Origin: a virus
Direction: 5' to 3' (one strand)
DNA length: 64,000 nt
IMG/VR virus record: IMGVR_UViG_3300009529_000001
Span: 45,579-109,578 of that record
Each line of letters opens with the position of its first letter. Positions within the stretch are counted from its first letter, which is position 1. This document shows, piece by piece, positions 23,240-30,137 of the stretch. The notes below the pieces were generated by a model. The model made no database searches. It was not told the origin of the DNA and saw only the letters and a list, made by a program, of their open reading frames with translations. The position numbers were made by a program, and so were the translations under genes.

Positions 23240-23466
23240 ACGAATATGAAGAAGAACAAATGGCAAGACAAAAACGTCACAGAGATTATGTAGGTATTTC
23301 TTGGATAGGTGCTTTCATGATGTTGTTTTCTTTAATCCTTCCAATTATCATTTGGTGTAACGGAGGAGGATTTTTCTCAGGACTTGAATGGTGTCTCGGA
23401 CTCATGTTAGCAGGATTATTTGTTTATGGAGCAGGAGGAGCAGGAACAGGATTTAATAAGCCATAA
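23236..23466 (+). CDS. Small membrane protein, two TM segments, 76 aa
   Basis: After a charged N-terminus, WIGAFMMLFSLILPIIIW and WCLGLMLAGLFVYGAGGAG form two helices separated by a Gly-rich loop. Holin-like size but no lysis context. The stretch 23467-23560 after it may hold a weak promoter. Confidence 0.5.
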   Translation: MNEYEEEQMARQKRHRDYVGISWIGAFMMLFSLILPIIIWCNGGGFFSGLEWCLGLMLAGLFVYGAGGAGTGFNKP

Positions 23467-23560
23467 GGCTCAAAAAGTATTGATAGTAGAACAGTCCCTT
23501 ATAAATGGGATAGTATTTAGTTTATGTCATACTTTAAAGTTTTTAATAGGGAGCGAAATC

Positions 23561-23833
23561 ATGGTTACAAAAGAACAATATAAAGCGGCGTGTGATGCTC
23601 TTCAAATTAATGAAGGCGCTTGTAATGGCAGGGGAGTTTCAAAGGCTCTTGCCAAGGCTTATGACGCTTGGGAAGGTGATACAGATGAGTCTAATAGATC
23701 GGCTCCAGTAAGACTGATCCTTTACCAACTTTGTCATCTTGCGAAGATACCAGTAGATCTTTCAATGAGTGAATATGGCGAAGACGTCAACAAATGCAAA
23801 CAAATCAAAGAAGAATACGAAAGTTCAAAGTAA
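23561..23833 (+). CDS. Hypothetical protein, 90 aa
   Basis: ATG 23561 has GGGAG upstream; the open frame from 23420 is inside the previous gene. MVTKEQYKAACDALQINEGACNGRGVSKALAKAYDAW resembles small phage proteins with a central NGRGVS loop (unknown function). Last gene before promoter copy 5. Confidence 0.55.
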   Translation: MVTKEQYKAACDALQINEGACNGRGVSKALAKAYDAWEGDTDESNRSAPVRLILYQLCHLAKIPVDLSMSEYGEDVNKCKQIKEEYESSK

Positions 23834-23856
23834 TTTGGGTTAAAACAAAAAAGGAG

Positions 23857-23885
23857 TTGCAAAAAGATTTTCCTTACGTTACAAT
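23857..23885 (+). promoter_or_regulatory. Repeated early-type promoter, copy 5
   Basis: TTGCAA (23857-23862), 17 bases, TACAAT (23880-23885). The A-rich block before it (TTAAAACAAAAAAGGAG) is a diverged version of the family. It drives the single gene 23939-24304. Confidence 0.78.
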
Positions 23886-23938
23886 AGTATTAAATAAACA
23901 GGCGTAGGAACGCCACAACCTTTGGAAAGGAGACAAGA

Positions 23939-24304
23939 ATGGCTAAGAAAGAGAAGAAACCTCGTTACGAGCACCAGAACCCCGAAGAGGTAAGAATGGG
24001 CAAGACAGCCGTCAAGAATCCCATTCATGGTGCGCGAGGCTGGAAGCGGGCAACCACGATTGCTCTGGTGGTTGCTTTCGGGAAGCTGAAGAAGCGCGAC
24101 ATCAAGAGGTCGGAACTGGCTACGCTCTTGACGATGGCGGGTATCACGTTCAAGTGCGATAGCCCGAAGGAAGGACTGTCCGGCCAGGATCGTGAGGCTA
24201 ACGCCTACGCGAAGTGGGGACTTGACAACGCGAAGACCTACAACAACAAGAAGGTCGAAACGGTGATGGGATTCGCGGAAGCTGTGGTAAGCAAGAGTTC
24301 CTAA
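23939..24304 (+). CDS. Paralogous small basic protein A, single-gene unit in GC-rich DNA
   Basis: 121 aa with a Lys-rich start (MAKKEKKPRYEHQNPEEV), then RATTIALVVAFGKLKKRDIKRSELATLL, DREANAYAKWGLDN and GFAEAVV. The segment aligns almost without gaps to the protein at 28142 (RARALAIVAAF...SELAVIL...AYARWSL...WARAIV), so the two are divergent paralogues. The gene has its own promoter copy (23857) and a strong terminator (24334), and GC-rich codons unlike its neighbours. An abundant nucleic-acid-binding or capsid-associated protein is a guess from charge and isolated high-expression layout. Confidence 0.7.
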   Translation: MAKKEKKPRYEHQNPEEVRMGKTAVKNPIHGARGWKRATTIALVVAFGKLKKRDIKRSELATLLTMAGITFKCDSPKEGLSGQDREANAYAKWGLDNAKTYNNKKVETVMGFAEAVVSKSS

Positions 24305-24333
24305 AATCCCTAGTGCTACGGGGATGCGGGGGG

Positions 24334-24372
24334 AAGCGTGGGATGGTGACGGCACTGTTCCACGCTTTTTTT
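24334..24372 (+). terminator. Rho-independent terminator after paralogue A
   Basis: Stem AAGCGTGG (24334-24341) pairs with CCACGCTT (24360-24367), loop 18 bases, followed by a run of T to 24372. It lies 30 bases after the stop of the 23939 gene. Confidence 0.85.
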
Positions 24373-24392
24373 CCAATGGTATTAAAAAAGAG

Positions 24393-24421
24393 TTGCAAAA
24401 TGAATACAATGAACTTATACT
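24393..24421 (+). promoter_or_regulatory. Repeated early-type promoter, copy 6
   Basis: TTGCAA (24393-24398), 17 bases, TATACT (24416-24421), preceded by ATTAAAAAAGAG. Directly after the terminator, so it starts a new unit at 24463. Confidence 0.85.
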
Positions 24422-24462
24422 ATATACAGTAGCAAAGGGGTTGAAAACAAAGGAGACAAGAA

Positions 24463-24801
24463 ATGATTGAAATCAATGAAGAAGAAGTTGTTACTAGTAG
24501 AAAGTTGAAGCTTGAAGGCGTAGAATGGCGTGTAACAAAAAGGGAAAACGGCCGCACTAATGAATATATGTTGCGGCAGATTTGGGAAATCGAGGAGTTT
24601 CCTGTCATTGAAAATACGCTTTCGAGACTGGAATACTTTGACGATGGTGATGCAGAAAACGGCCCGCGAATAGGATCAGATTGGGTTGATATCGAACATT
24701 CACAAATGATGGGCAAACCTTGCGAAACACAAGATGAAGCGGATAACTTTGTCGAGCAGATTCTCATTGAAATATTGGAAGCGAAAATAGGACAGCAATG
24801 A
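24463..24801 (+). CDS. Hypothetical acidic protein, 112 aa
   Basis: First gene after promoter copy 6. EINEEEVVTSRKLKLEGVEWRVTKRENGRTNEYML gives strands, then helices, with Glu/Asp-rich runs and a DEADNFVEQILIEILEAKI end. Not recognised. ATGA overlap with the receiver-like gene. Confidence 0.55.
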   Translation: MIEINEEEVVTSRKLKLEGVEWRVTKRENGRTNEYMLRQIWEIEEFPVIENTLSRLEYFDDGDAENGPRIGSDWVDIEHSQMMGKPCETQDEADNFVEQILIEILEAKIGQQ

Positions 24802-25118
24802 CAAACGACAAAAAACTTCTGGTTTGGCTCGATGATGAACGGGCAATGCCAGAAGGTTACAATATTCATGTTAAAACTGCCGCTGAAGCTATTAAACTTC
24901 TTCGAAGCGGAACAGTAAAACATATTAGCTTTGATCATCACCTAGGAAATAGTAAAGGTACTGGCTATGATGTTGCTAAGTGGATCGAAGAACAAGCGTA
25001 CCATGGACGATTCATGAGCATAACTTGGCATATTCATACCGACAATCCTGTAGCATATCTAAATATTCATGCTGCTATGGCAAACGCAGACAAATATTGG
25101 GAAAAACAATGCTCGTAA
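24798..25118 (+). CDS. Receiver-like domain protein (cyclic-phosphate-processing type)
   Basis: LLVWLDDERAMPEGY gives the paired acidic residues of a receiver domain at strand 1. SFDHHLGNSKGTGYDVAKWIEEQ and ITWHIHTDNPVAYLNIHAAM follow the pattern of the cyclic-phosphate-processing receiver (cREC) family in phages and conflict-system loci. No histidine kinase partner is nearby, so a stand-alone enzymatic or binding role is more likely than two-component signalling. That role, such as degrading host cyclic-nucleotide alarm signals, is inference. Confidence 0.72.
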   Translation: MTNDKKLLVWLDDERAMPEGYNIHVKTAAEAIKLLRSGTVKHISFDHHLGNSKGTGYDVAKWIEEQAYHGRFMSITWHIHTDNPVAYLNIHAAMANADKYWEKQCS

Positions 25119-25285
25119 CCTCATGGGAATGGCTTGTTAACCTAACCCACATCAAAAGGATGTGGATAATGTGGCTACACAAGGATCATCATACCATTCC
25201 GCCAAAAGAAAAACTAGCCCATCTTAGGGCAGAGATCAAACGATTTGATGTGCCTGGAAAAAGGCGCAAAAAGAAAGGAAAATAA
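25109..25285 (+). CDS. Hypothetical basic protein, 58 aa
   Basis: ATG 25109 overlaps the receiver gene end by 10 bases. MLVTSWEWLVNLTHIKRMW, then Lys/Arg-rich tail PGKRRKKKGK. The start, His and Trp content give little. Not recognised. Confidence 0.45.
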   Translation: MLVTSWEWLVNLTHIKRMWIMWLHKDHHTIPPKEKLAHLRAEIKRFDVPGKRRKKKGK

Positions 25286-25287
25286 GA

Positions 25288-25596
25288 ATGACTAAGATTA
25301 TTGAATTTGTCGCAGGTATCAAAGGCGATATGTCTGTAGGGATTATTCCCTTCGATGAAAAGGTAACTATAATTTTCCATGGTGATAAGCACGGCCAAAG
25401 CGTTCTTGATGATGAACCTACTCGAACAGAGATGACAACCGCTTTAGCTCAAACAATAGCAGAACTTGTGGATGGCTTTTGCGTTTCACGAAAAATTTAT
25501 GAAGAGGACGTTATAAAAGAACGAATTATGTATGCGATTGAGGAGGACAGGAGACAGGATGAAAAGCAAGAAGAACAAGAAGCCCAAAAACAGTAA
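25288..25596 (+). CDS. Hypothetical protein, 102 aa
   Basis: MTKIIEFVAGIKGDMSVGIIPFDEKVTIIFHGDKHGQ looks beta-rich. A helical middle follows (ALAQTIAELVDGFCVSRKIY), then a Glu/Gln-rich end (EEDRRQDEKQEEQEAQKQ). Its end overlaps the next small zinc protein by 38 bases. Not recognised. Confidence 0.5.
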   Translation: MTKIIEFVAGIKGDMSVGIIPFDEKVTIIFHGDKHGQSVLDDEPTRTEMTTALAQTIAELVDGFCVSRKIYEEDVIKERIMYAIEEDRRQDEKQEEQEAQKQ

Positions 25597-25705
25597 AGAT
25601 TGTCCAAACTGCAAAGGGACAGGTAAGAAGTCTAAGGACATTTGGCCCAAAGGCACTACAGAATGTTGGGCTTGTCGTGGACGTGGCTGGTTTTTGAAAG
25701 GGTAA
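25559..25705 (+). CDS. Small CxxCxGxG zinc protein, 48 aa
   Basis: GGAGACAGG precedes the ATG. CPNCKGTG and CWACRGRGWF are a complete pair of DnaJ-like knuckles, very like the pair in the 21429 protein. Basic N-terminus MKSKKNKKPKNSK. Confidence 0.6.
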   Translation: MKSKKNKKPKNSKDCPNCKGTGKKSKDIWPKGTTECWACRGRGWFLKG

Positions 25706-25709
25706 AACA

Positions 25710-25877
25710 ATGGATGTTAATATTCTGCCAAAGTGTCCTAAATGTGGAAAACCCACAAAGATACTTCGTGATTATTTCCTGTACGTAACCTGCACTGATA
25801 AAGACTGTACATATATCGAAGATGTTTTAACGTTAGGAGTACGTCAACAAAAGGAAGAAAAGCCAAAGAAAGGGTAG
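25710..25877 (+). CDS. Small zinc-ribbon protein, 55 aa
   Basis: CPKCGKPTK (about 9-17) and CTDKDC (about 28-33) form a zinc ribbon; the end is basic. It starts 4 bases after the preceding stop. A 19-codon ORF at 25882-25941 follows, with nothing to support it. The stretch 25942-26037 shows no gene. Confidence 0.55.
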   Translation: MDVNILPKCPKCGKPTKILRDYFLYVTCTDKDCTYIEDVLTLGVRQQKEEKPKKG

Positions 25878-26037
25878 TATTATGGAACAAATAGCAAAAC
25901 ATCTATGGATTCACCACGTGCATCCACACTTAGGGATATAAAGGATATTTTCAAAGAAATCTGGAAAAAGAACAGGAAAAGGATTAAGGACTAGCCCAAG
26001 ACGCTAAATAAAGCGAAACTCTTTATTGGAGGAAGAT

Positions 26038-26244
26038 ATGCCCCATAATAAAACAGAGGTAGAGGTATTAAGCAATTTTAACAAACTTCTCGAAGAAGTA
26101 GAGGCTGAAAGAGCAAGGATAAAGGTATGGCATAATACGCATGAATTTGAAATAAGTAGAGACGGGAAAGTAGTACAGTTTTTTTCTACGATAGCTGAGT
26201 GTAGGGCTTTTCTAAAAGGATATCTATTAAAAACGAAGAAGTAA
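26038..26244 (+). CDS. Hypothetical protein, 68 aa
   Basis: TTGGAGGA lies before ATG 26038; an in-frame TTG at 26026 overlaps it. MPHNKTEVEVLSNFNKLLEEVEAERARIKVWHNTHEFEI is helix then strand. It ends in a basic helix. Not recognised. Confidence 0.5.
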   Translation: MPHNKTEVEVLSNFNKLLEEVEAERARIKVWHNTHEFEISRDGKVVQFFSTIAECRAFLKGYLLKTKK

Positions 26245-26762
26245 TTCTATTAAAAACCTCTAATAATTCTATTAAAAACCCTTCGATTTTCTCGGGAAAG
26301 TGTTCATTTTGAGTTCATTTTAGAAAAAAGTGTTCATGGCTTCGAGGGATTTTTGACAAAAAATTTTTCACCACAATTCCTTTCCTTTCATATTAAAAAT
26401 AAAAAAGAAATGAAAGAACTGAAATGAATCCAATCATATTAAGAATATTAAAAACAAGAACACATTCATACTGTTTCTTTTACAGAACTGAAATGAAAGG
26501 AATCAATTCACATTAAAAACTCTGACATGATCGTTTGAAAAGAGCTAAGTTTTCATTACAATGGGACGAACCTCATGAATGATTAGAGTTTAGAGTATTT
26601 TCACACAGATCAGAGTCAATTCTCCATAGAAAAGAGTCATTTCTTTTCAATTTAATATGAAAGGATTCTTTTCTTTTCTATTAAAAACAGAATAGATTCA
26701 AAAAGTATTAAAATGAGAAATGAATTTTTTCAAAGTATGAAATTAAAAACATTAAAAACTAC
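26245..26762. other. Non-coding AT-rich region with many ATTAAAAAC motifs
   Basis: I see no gene here. The stretch holds at least seven copies of ATTAAAAAC/A, some in pairs (for example around 26245-26280 and 26741-26760). It also contains repeated CTTTTC/GAAAAG tracts and short imperfect inverted repeats. It ends in promoter copy 7. The ATTAAAAA block is the same one found upstream of each promoter copy, so the region may be a cluster of decayed promoters, an upstream regulatory element, or a replication-associated region. Confidence 0.6.
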
Positions 26763-26791
26763 TTGCAAAATGAACGAAAATGATATATACT
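26763..26791 (+). promoter_or_regulatory. Repeated early-type promoter, copy 7
   Basis: TTGCAA (26763-26768), 17 bases, TATACT (26786-26791), with two ATTAAAAAC blocks immediately before. Nearly identical to copy 6 from the -35 to the following AGCAAAGGGG. Drives 26830-27314. Confidence 0.85.
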
Positions 26792-26829
26792 ATATATTAG
26801 CAAAGGGGCACTAGAACAAGGAGGTTGTT

Positions 26830-27102
26830 ATGATTTTAACGGAATTGGGTATGTTCCCAGCATTAAGAAGTATGTTTCAGGAAATATTTCTCGATCAGGG
26901 GCTAAACTATCCTACAGCTTTTAATGTGGCGGAAGGTTTCGATTTACAACACATGGAAAGTTTGGCACAGAAGCTTACTCGAAGCGAACGGGAAAGCTTC
27001 GCAACGGGAAATCTCGACGAGGAGATTTTACCGTTGGTAAAAGCTAAAGGTCTTGAAGAACTACATGAGTTCTGTGACGAATGTTATCACATTATGTTTT
27101 AG
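26830..27102 (+). CDS. Hypothetical protein, 90 aa
   Basis: AGGAGG precedes the ATG. Acidic and helical: GMFPALRSMFQEIFLDQGLNYP, FDLQHMESLAQKLTRSERESFAT, ending HEFCDECYHIMF. The Leu/Glu pattern is like small phage proteins of unknown role. No match recalled. Confidence 0.55.
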   Translation: MILTELGMFPALRSMFQEIFLDQGLNYPTAFNVAEGFDLQHMESLAQKLTRSERESFATGNLDEEILPLVKAKGLEELHEFCDECYHIMF

Positions 27103-27110
27103 GAGAAACC

Positions 27111-27314
27111 ATGCTAAGAGGAATTACAAAGAAGCCGAAGAGAAGGAAGTCTTGGCTAGAATCACATCGTTGCAAGAACAAAACGGTAAAGGGAGGGAAG
27201 AAACCCGTTACGGTAATATGCGAAGATAAAAGATGTTCTTCGTTGTTCATCGTGAAGGAGGAAGGACAGAAATTCTGTTCAACCTGTCAGCGGTTAAGAG
27301 GCAAAACTTCATAA
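27111..27314 (+). CDS. Small Cys-containing basic protein, 67 aa
   Basis: AGGAGAAACC precedes ATG 27111; the frame is open from 27081. MLRGITKKPKRRKSWLESHRC, then CEDKRC and CSTC, which together give zinc-binding potential. Last gene before a terminator. Confidence 0.5.
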   Translation: MLRGITKKPKRRKSWLESHRCKNKTVKGGKKPVTVICEDKRCSSLFIVKEEGQKFCSTCQRLRGKTS

Positions 27315-27325
27315 GACCCCTTGGA

Positions 27326-27370
27326 AAGAAGGAGTTGAGGTCATACGGATGACTTCTTCCTTCTTTTTTT
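27326..27370 (+). terminator. Rho-independent terminator after 27314
   Basis: AAGAAGGA (27326-27333) pairs with TCCTTCTT (27358-27365), with inner pairing of AGGTCAT and ATGACTT, and a T run to 27370. It ends the operon from copy 7. The stretch 27371-27552 has a small GAATCAT/ATGATTC inverted repeat and no gene. Confidence 0.8.
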
Positions 27371-27552
27371 AAGAATTTTTGGAAAAGATTCTTTTCTAAA
27401 AAAGAAAATTTCCCCAAAACTTTCTGAAGATGAAGACATTCCTGTGAATCTTTTCATACCAGTTATGGTTTGAATCATGTCATAGTCATAGCCCTGAGAT
27501 GATTCTAATCCTTCTTTTCTGGCCTATACCATAACGGTATCGAAAAATTCGG

Positions 27553-27598
27553 TCGAGTATACGTTTTGTATACAAAAGTATTAAAAACGTATACTCGA
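27553..27598. repeat. 15-bp perfect inverted repeat with nested palindrome
   Basis: TCGAGTATACGTTTT (27553-27567) and AAAACGTATACTCGA (27584-27598) are perfect inverse copies with a 16-base spacer that itself contains GTATAC. The spacer also has ATTA at its end, creating ATTAAAAAC with the arm. A hairpin or operator for a dimeric protein is plausible. Confidence 0.8.
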
Positions 27599-27696
27599 AA
27601 ACGCCAAAAATTTACTTCGATAAATGTTTAACAAAAGCATTAAAAACCTAAGCACGAAAAGCATTAAAAAAAACTTTAGTTTTTAATGTTTTTCGC

Positions 27697-27725
27697 TTTA
27701 CAAACTTTTGCCAATGTGCGATAAT
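27697..27725 (+). promoter_or_regulatory. Candidate promoter before the 27868-28555 genes
   Basis: TTTACA (27697-27702), exactly 17 bases, GATAAT (27720-27725), just after an AT-rich inverted repeat (CATTAAAAA...TTTTTAATG). The gap 27726-27867 contains a 17-codon ORF, MLFGNLTVRRTRYTNPL, without a clear site. Confidence 0.65.
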
Positions 27726-27867
27726 GCGCTTGTAGGTTATTAATGCTTTTTGGCAATTTAACGGTGCGGCGCACAAGGTACACAAACCCCTTGTAGTTTA
27801 GCACGGGTAGTAAACCGTTTTTAATACGTTTGCAATTTCGTAAACGTAAACAACAAGGGGCAATGCA

Positions 27868-28047
27868 ATGGGTAAATTTCGATACCACCGTGCAAAAGGT
27901 ACGGCCTACGGCTGGCGTGCTGTATGGCAAATGCTCGCCAGCGACGGCGAGCTGTCGATACATAATGGCTATCGTTGGTGCTGTACAAACAAGCTAGCAA
28001 ACCGTTGGCTACGCCGCGAAAGCTTTGTGCAGTTAACAGGTATTTAA
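27868..28047 (+). CDS. Hypothetical basic aromatic protein, 59 aa
   Basis: CAAGGGGC lies before ATG 27868. MGKFRYHRAKGTAYGWRAVWQ, then HNGYRWCCTNKLANRWLRRES. GC-richer codons like paralogue B downstream. The frame is closed at 28047 and a 15-codon ORF starts at its stop (TAATG). Not recognised; may act with paralogue B. Confidence 0.6.
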   Translation: MGKFRYHRAKGTAYGWRAVWQMLASDGELSIHNGYRWCCTNKLANRWLRRESFVQLTGI

Positions 28048-28141
28048 TGCCGTTACCTTATTTTAAACGAAAGGTAGGTGCTCGACAAAGCTAACGTTAT
28101 TAATGTGTTTCGTTTTTAATATTTTTACAAGGGGCTTTACA

Positions 28142-28555
28142 ATGGCAAAAGCAAAAACGACCGAAACGACCGAAACGACCGAAACGAAAACCGAAAAGCC
28201 AAAGGCCAAATACGAATTTGTACGGGCCGTTGGTATTGCCCTCGGCGGCACAACGCATACTTTGCCCGCAAGCAAGCGCGCGCGTGCCCTGGCGATTGTT
28301 GCGGCCTTTGCCGAAAGGCACAAACGCAAGCCGAACGCCAGCGAGCTAGCGGTTATACTCGGCAACGTTTCGACGATAATGGCGCGCTCGGCTAATTTCG
28401 CCTACGACATTAAAAACCGCGAAAGCGAAATGCGCGCATACGCTCGCTGGTCGTTAAAATCGGGTACGTGCCGCGACGCCGATTTGCAAGCGGCTATGCC
28501 GTGGGCGAGGGCGATTGTAAACGACGGCAAGCCCGTTACCGAAACGAAAAAGTAA
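28142..28555 (+). CDS. Paralogous small basic protein B, terminator-bounded
   Basis: ATG 28142 follows AAGGGGC; the frame extends upstream to 28103. The 137-aa product begins MAKAKTTETTETTETKTEKP (repeat-coded) and continues as RARALAIVAAFAERHKRK, SELAVILGNV, AYARWSL and WARAIV. This matches protein A of 23939 in order and spacing. Its codons are GC-rich. The coding DNA has ACCGAAACG repeats at the start; ACCGAAACGAAA also occurs at the 3' end and just after the stop. Two such copies in isolated units suggest a protein needed in quantity. Confidence 0.68.
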   Translation: MAKAKTTETTETTETKTEKPKAKYEFVRAVGIALGGTTHTLPASKRARALAIVAAFAERHKRKPNASELAVILGNVSTIMARSANFAYDIKNRESEMRAYARWSLKSGTCRDADLQAAMPWARAIVNDGKPVTETKK

Positions 28556-28580
28556 ATGACCGAAACGAAAACCATTAACA

Positions 28581-28610
28581 ACGGGCGCCTACGGGCGCCC
28601 GTTTTTTTTT
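28581..28610 (+). terminator. Strong rho-independent terminator after paralogue B
   Basis: ACGGGCGCC (28581-28589) pairs with GGCGCCCGT (28594-28602) over a 4-base loop, then a T run to 28610. GC-rich stem, the strongest terminator in the window. Confidence 0.92.
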
Positions 28611-28620
28611 GTCGATATTA

Positions 28621-28682
28621 AAAAACGAAAACGAAAAACGAAAACGAAAACGAAAAACGAAAACGAAAACGAAAAACGAAAA
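28621..28682. repeat. CGAAAA(A) tandem repeat, about 19-bp period
   Basis: Units ACGAAA, ACGAAA and ACGAAAA alternate about three times. The same CGAAAA/CCGAAACG words occur inside and beside the 28142 gene, so the repeat may be of local origin. Confidence 0.8.
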
Positions 28683-29026
28683 GTATTAATAACTTTTTTG
28701 CTGCACAAACATTTTAGTAATACCATATTAAAAATAATAATATTAAAACCCCCCCCACATAATAAACAAAATTTTTTTTTATTTTGTATGAGTGTTCCCC
28801 TTTTAGAAACCTCGAGAATTTTTGAACTTTAAAACAGTTAATATCAAAAATTTAGAAATCTCGAATGTCCTGGAAACCTCAAAATATTAATATCAAACTA
28901 TTTCCCGTATATTGAACTCAATCTGCCTCATATGACTGGAATCTGGAAATCAGATCGCTCAAAAAATATAGCACAACTACCTACAGGCGAAAAGGTTTTT
29001 AATAGAATTGACAAAAGAGTTAGTTA
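28683..29026. other. Non-coding strand-switch region
   Basis: Plus-strand genes end at 28555 and minus-strand genes end at 29027; no gene lies between. It has a C8 tract (about 28749), a long T run (about 28772), and short direct repeats. These are GAAAYCTC three times (around 28808, 28855 and 28877) and TTAATATCAAA twice. These features are seen in replication-origin or transcription-convergence regions, but I cannot say which. Confidence 0.5.
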
Positions 29027-29494
29027 TTATGTAGCGTCTAAAATATTTTCAAGTTGTTTTTTCAGAGTTTGAAGTTCATTGGGGATATCAGAAGATCGAG
29101 CGGCGGGATGCGTCAGTTGGAAAATACAAAGATCGTCTGGAAAATCTAAAGAATCAAAATTGGGGAAACGATCAAAAGTCTGTATAGCTAAATTGCCAAA
29201 AAGGATAATAACTTGTGGTTTGAATTTATTGATAATTTTCTTAATATGTTTATAATCAGCAGGAAAATGTGACGATGATTTGGAACCTATTTTGGGAGAA
29301 ATGTTTTCCCAATGGATTTGACGAAAAAGATCTTCGCCCAAATATTTAATAAGACGTTTGCCTGTGAAGGATTGGGCTAGGAGTCTTTTTTGAAATTCAA
29401 CCTTATGTCCTCTTTTTTCGGAACGATCAAGAGCTTCTTGGACGCGCTCAGGATTATAGACCCACATGTTTTGAAGGAAGGCGAGGATATTCAA
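29027..29494 (-). CDS. Uracil-DNA-glycosylase-like protein
   Basis: KPQVIILFGNLAIQTF is a typical strand-helix of the uracil-DNA glycosylase superfamily. FQLTHPAARSSDIPNELQTLKKQL gives the His-Pro catalytic-type motif HPAxR followed by a helix. The N-terminal GxDPG-type motif is not visible (NILAFLQNMWVYNPERVQ instead), so it may be a divergent glycosylase or a related domain. If the phage DNA carries a modified thymine, a UDG-like protein could be part of repair or inhibition of it; inference. Confidence 0.55.
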   Translation of the reverse strand: MNILAFLQNMWVYNPERVQEALDRSEKRGHKVEFQKRLLAQSFTGKRLIKYLGEDLFRQIHWENISPKIGSKSSSHFPADYKHIKKIINKFKPQVIILFGNLAIQTFDRFPNFDSLDFPDDLCIFQLTHPAARSSDIPNELQTLKKQLENILDAT

Positions 29495-29709
29495 TTTATT
29501 CTACCTTCGTTCTTTAATTGATTTTCGAGAGATTGAATATGACTAATAAGAATATTAGTGATTTCTTGTAATGTATACCAAGTAACCAAACCAAAAGTAT
29601 TTCCTATACTTATCTGATATTCTATGTGAATTTTTATACATGTAAGACAATTATTTTTATCAGGAAAACATTCTCCGTCGTAATCAGGATGATCTGGGCA
29701 ACGTTGCAT
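29491..29709 (-). CDS. Hypothetical Cys-rich protein, 72 aa
   Basis: MQRCPDHPDYDGECFPDKNNCLTCIKIH: Cys residues in a C...C...CxxC arrangement may bind zinc. The rest is a helix (TLQEITNILISHIQSLENQL). ATGA overlap with the UDG-like gene. Confidence 0.5.
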   Translation of the reverse strand: MQRCPDHPDYDGECFPDKNNCLTCIKIHIEYQISIGNTFGLVTWYTLQEITNILISHIQSLENQLKNEGRIN

Positions 29710-29711
29710 AG

Positions 29712-30128
29712 TTAATCCTTATTGAACCTTTCCCATAAACCATATTTGTTTAAATTTTCAATAAAAGGACGTAATGCTTCTTTTTGTCTTTGGACTTTTT
29801 CTTGATATTCTATTAGAAGTTTTCTGATCTTTGGAGTATCGGGGTATAGATCAATATTGCCAATTTCAAAAGAACATATATGTTCTGATTGGTTAATAAA
29901 CATATCAGGATACATAATAGATTCTAATCCTTTAATATATTCTGCAATTATGGTAATTACTAAGGGATAATGGGGAGAGTCTTTATGTTCTTTTTCGCTA
30001 TCAATAGAAACGTATGCATCTATAACTTTATAAAGAGAAAATTTGTCACCCTTTCTATCCGAACACCATACATTCGTAGGGATTTTATATTTTTTTCTAT
30101 CTAATTTTCTATGGAATTTAAGTTGCAT
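29712..30128 (-). CDS. Hypothetical protein, 138 aa
   Basis: Not recognised. Basic N-terminus (MQLKFHRKLDRKKYKIPTNVW), a middle with YPLVITIIAEYIKGLESIMY, a C-terminal helix IRKLLIEYQEKVQRQKEAL. Separated by 2 bases from the downstream minus gene. Confidence 0.5.
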   Translation of the reverse strand: MQLKFHRKLDRKKYKIPTNVWCSDRKGDKFSLYKVIDAYVSIDSEKEHKDSPHYPLVITIIAEYIKGLESIMYPDMFINQSEHICSFEIGNIDLYPDTPKIRKLLIEYQEKVQRQKEALRPFIENLNKYGLWERFNKD

Positions 30129-30137
30129 AACAATCTC

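Noticed and set aside
23879-24409. Minus-strand ORF of 176 aa
   Set aside because: It is the GC-rich shadow of the paralogue A gene, which has a promoter, terminator and matching paralogue on the plus strand.
25882-25941. A 19-codon ORF after the zinc-ribbon gene
   Set aside because: Too short, with no ribosome site or conserved feature.
27676-27963. Minus-strand ORF of 95 aa
   Set aside because: It overlaps a plus-strand promoter and the start of the 27868 gene, lacks a site, and looks unlike a folded protein.
28063-28365. Minus-strand ORFs opposite the 28142 gene
   Set aside because: Shadow frames of GC-rich DNA; codon and paralogue evidence favour the plus strand.
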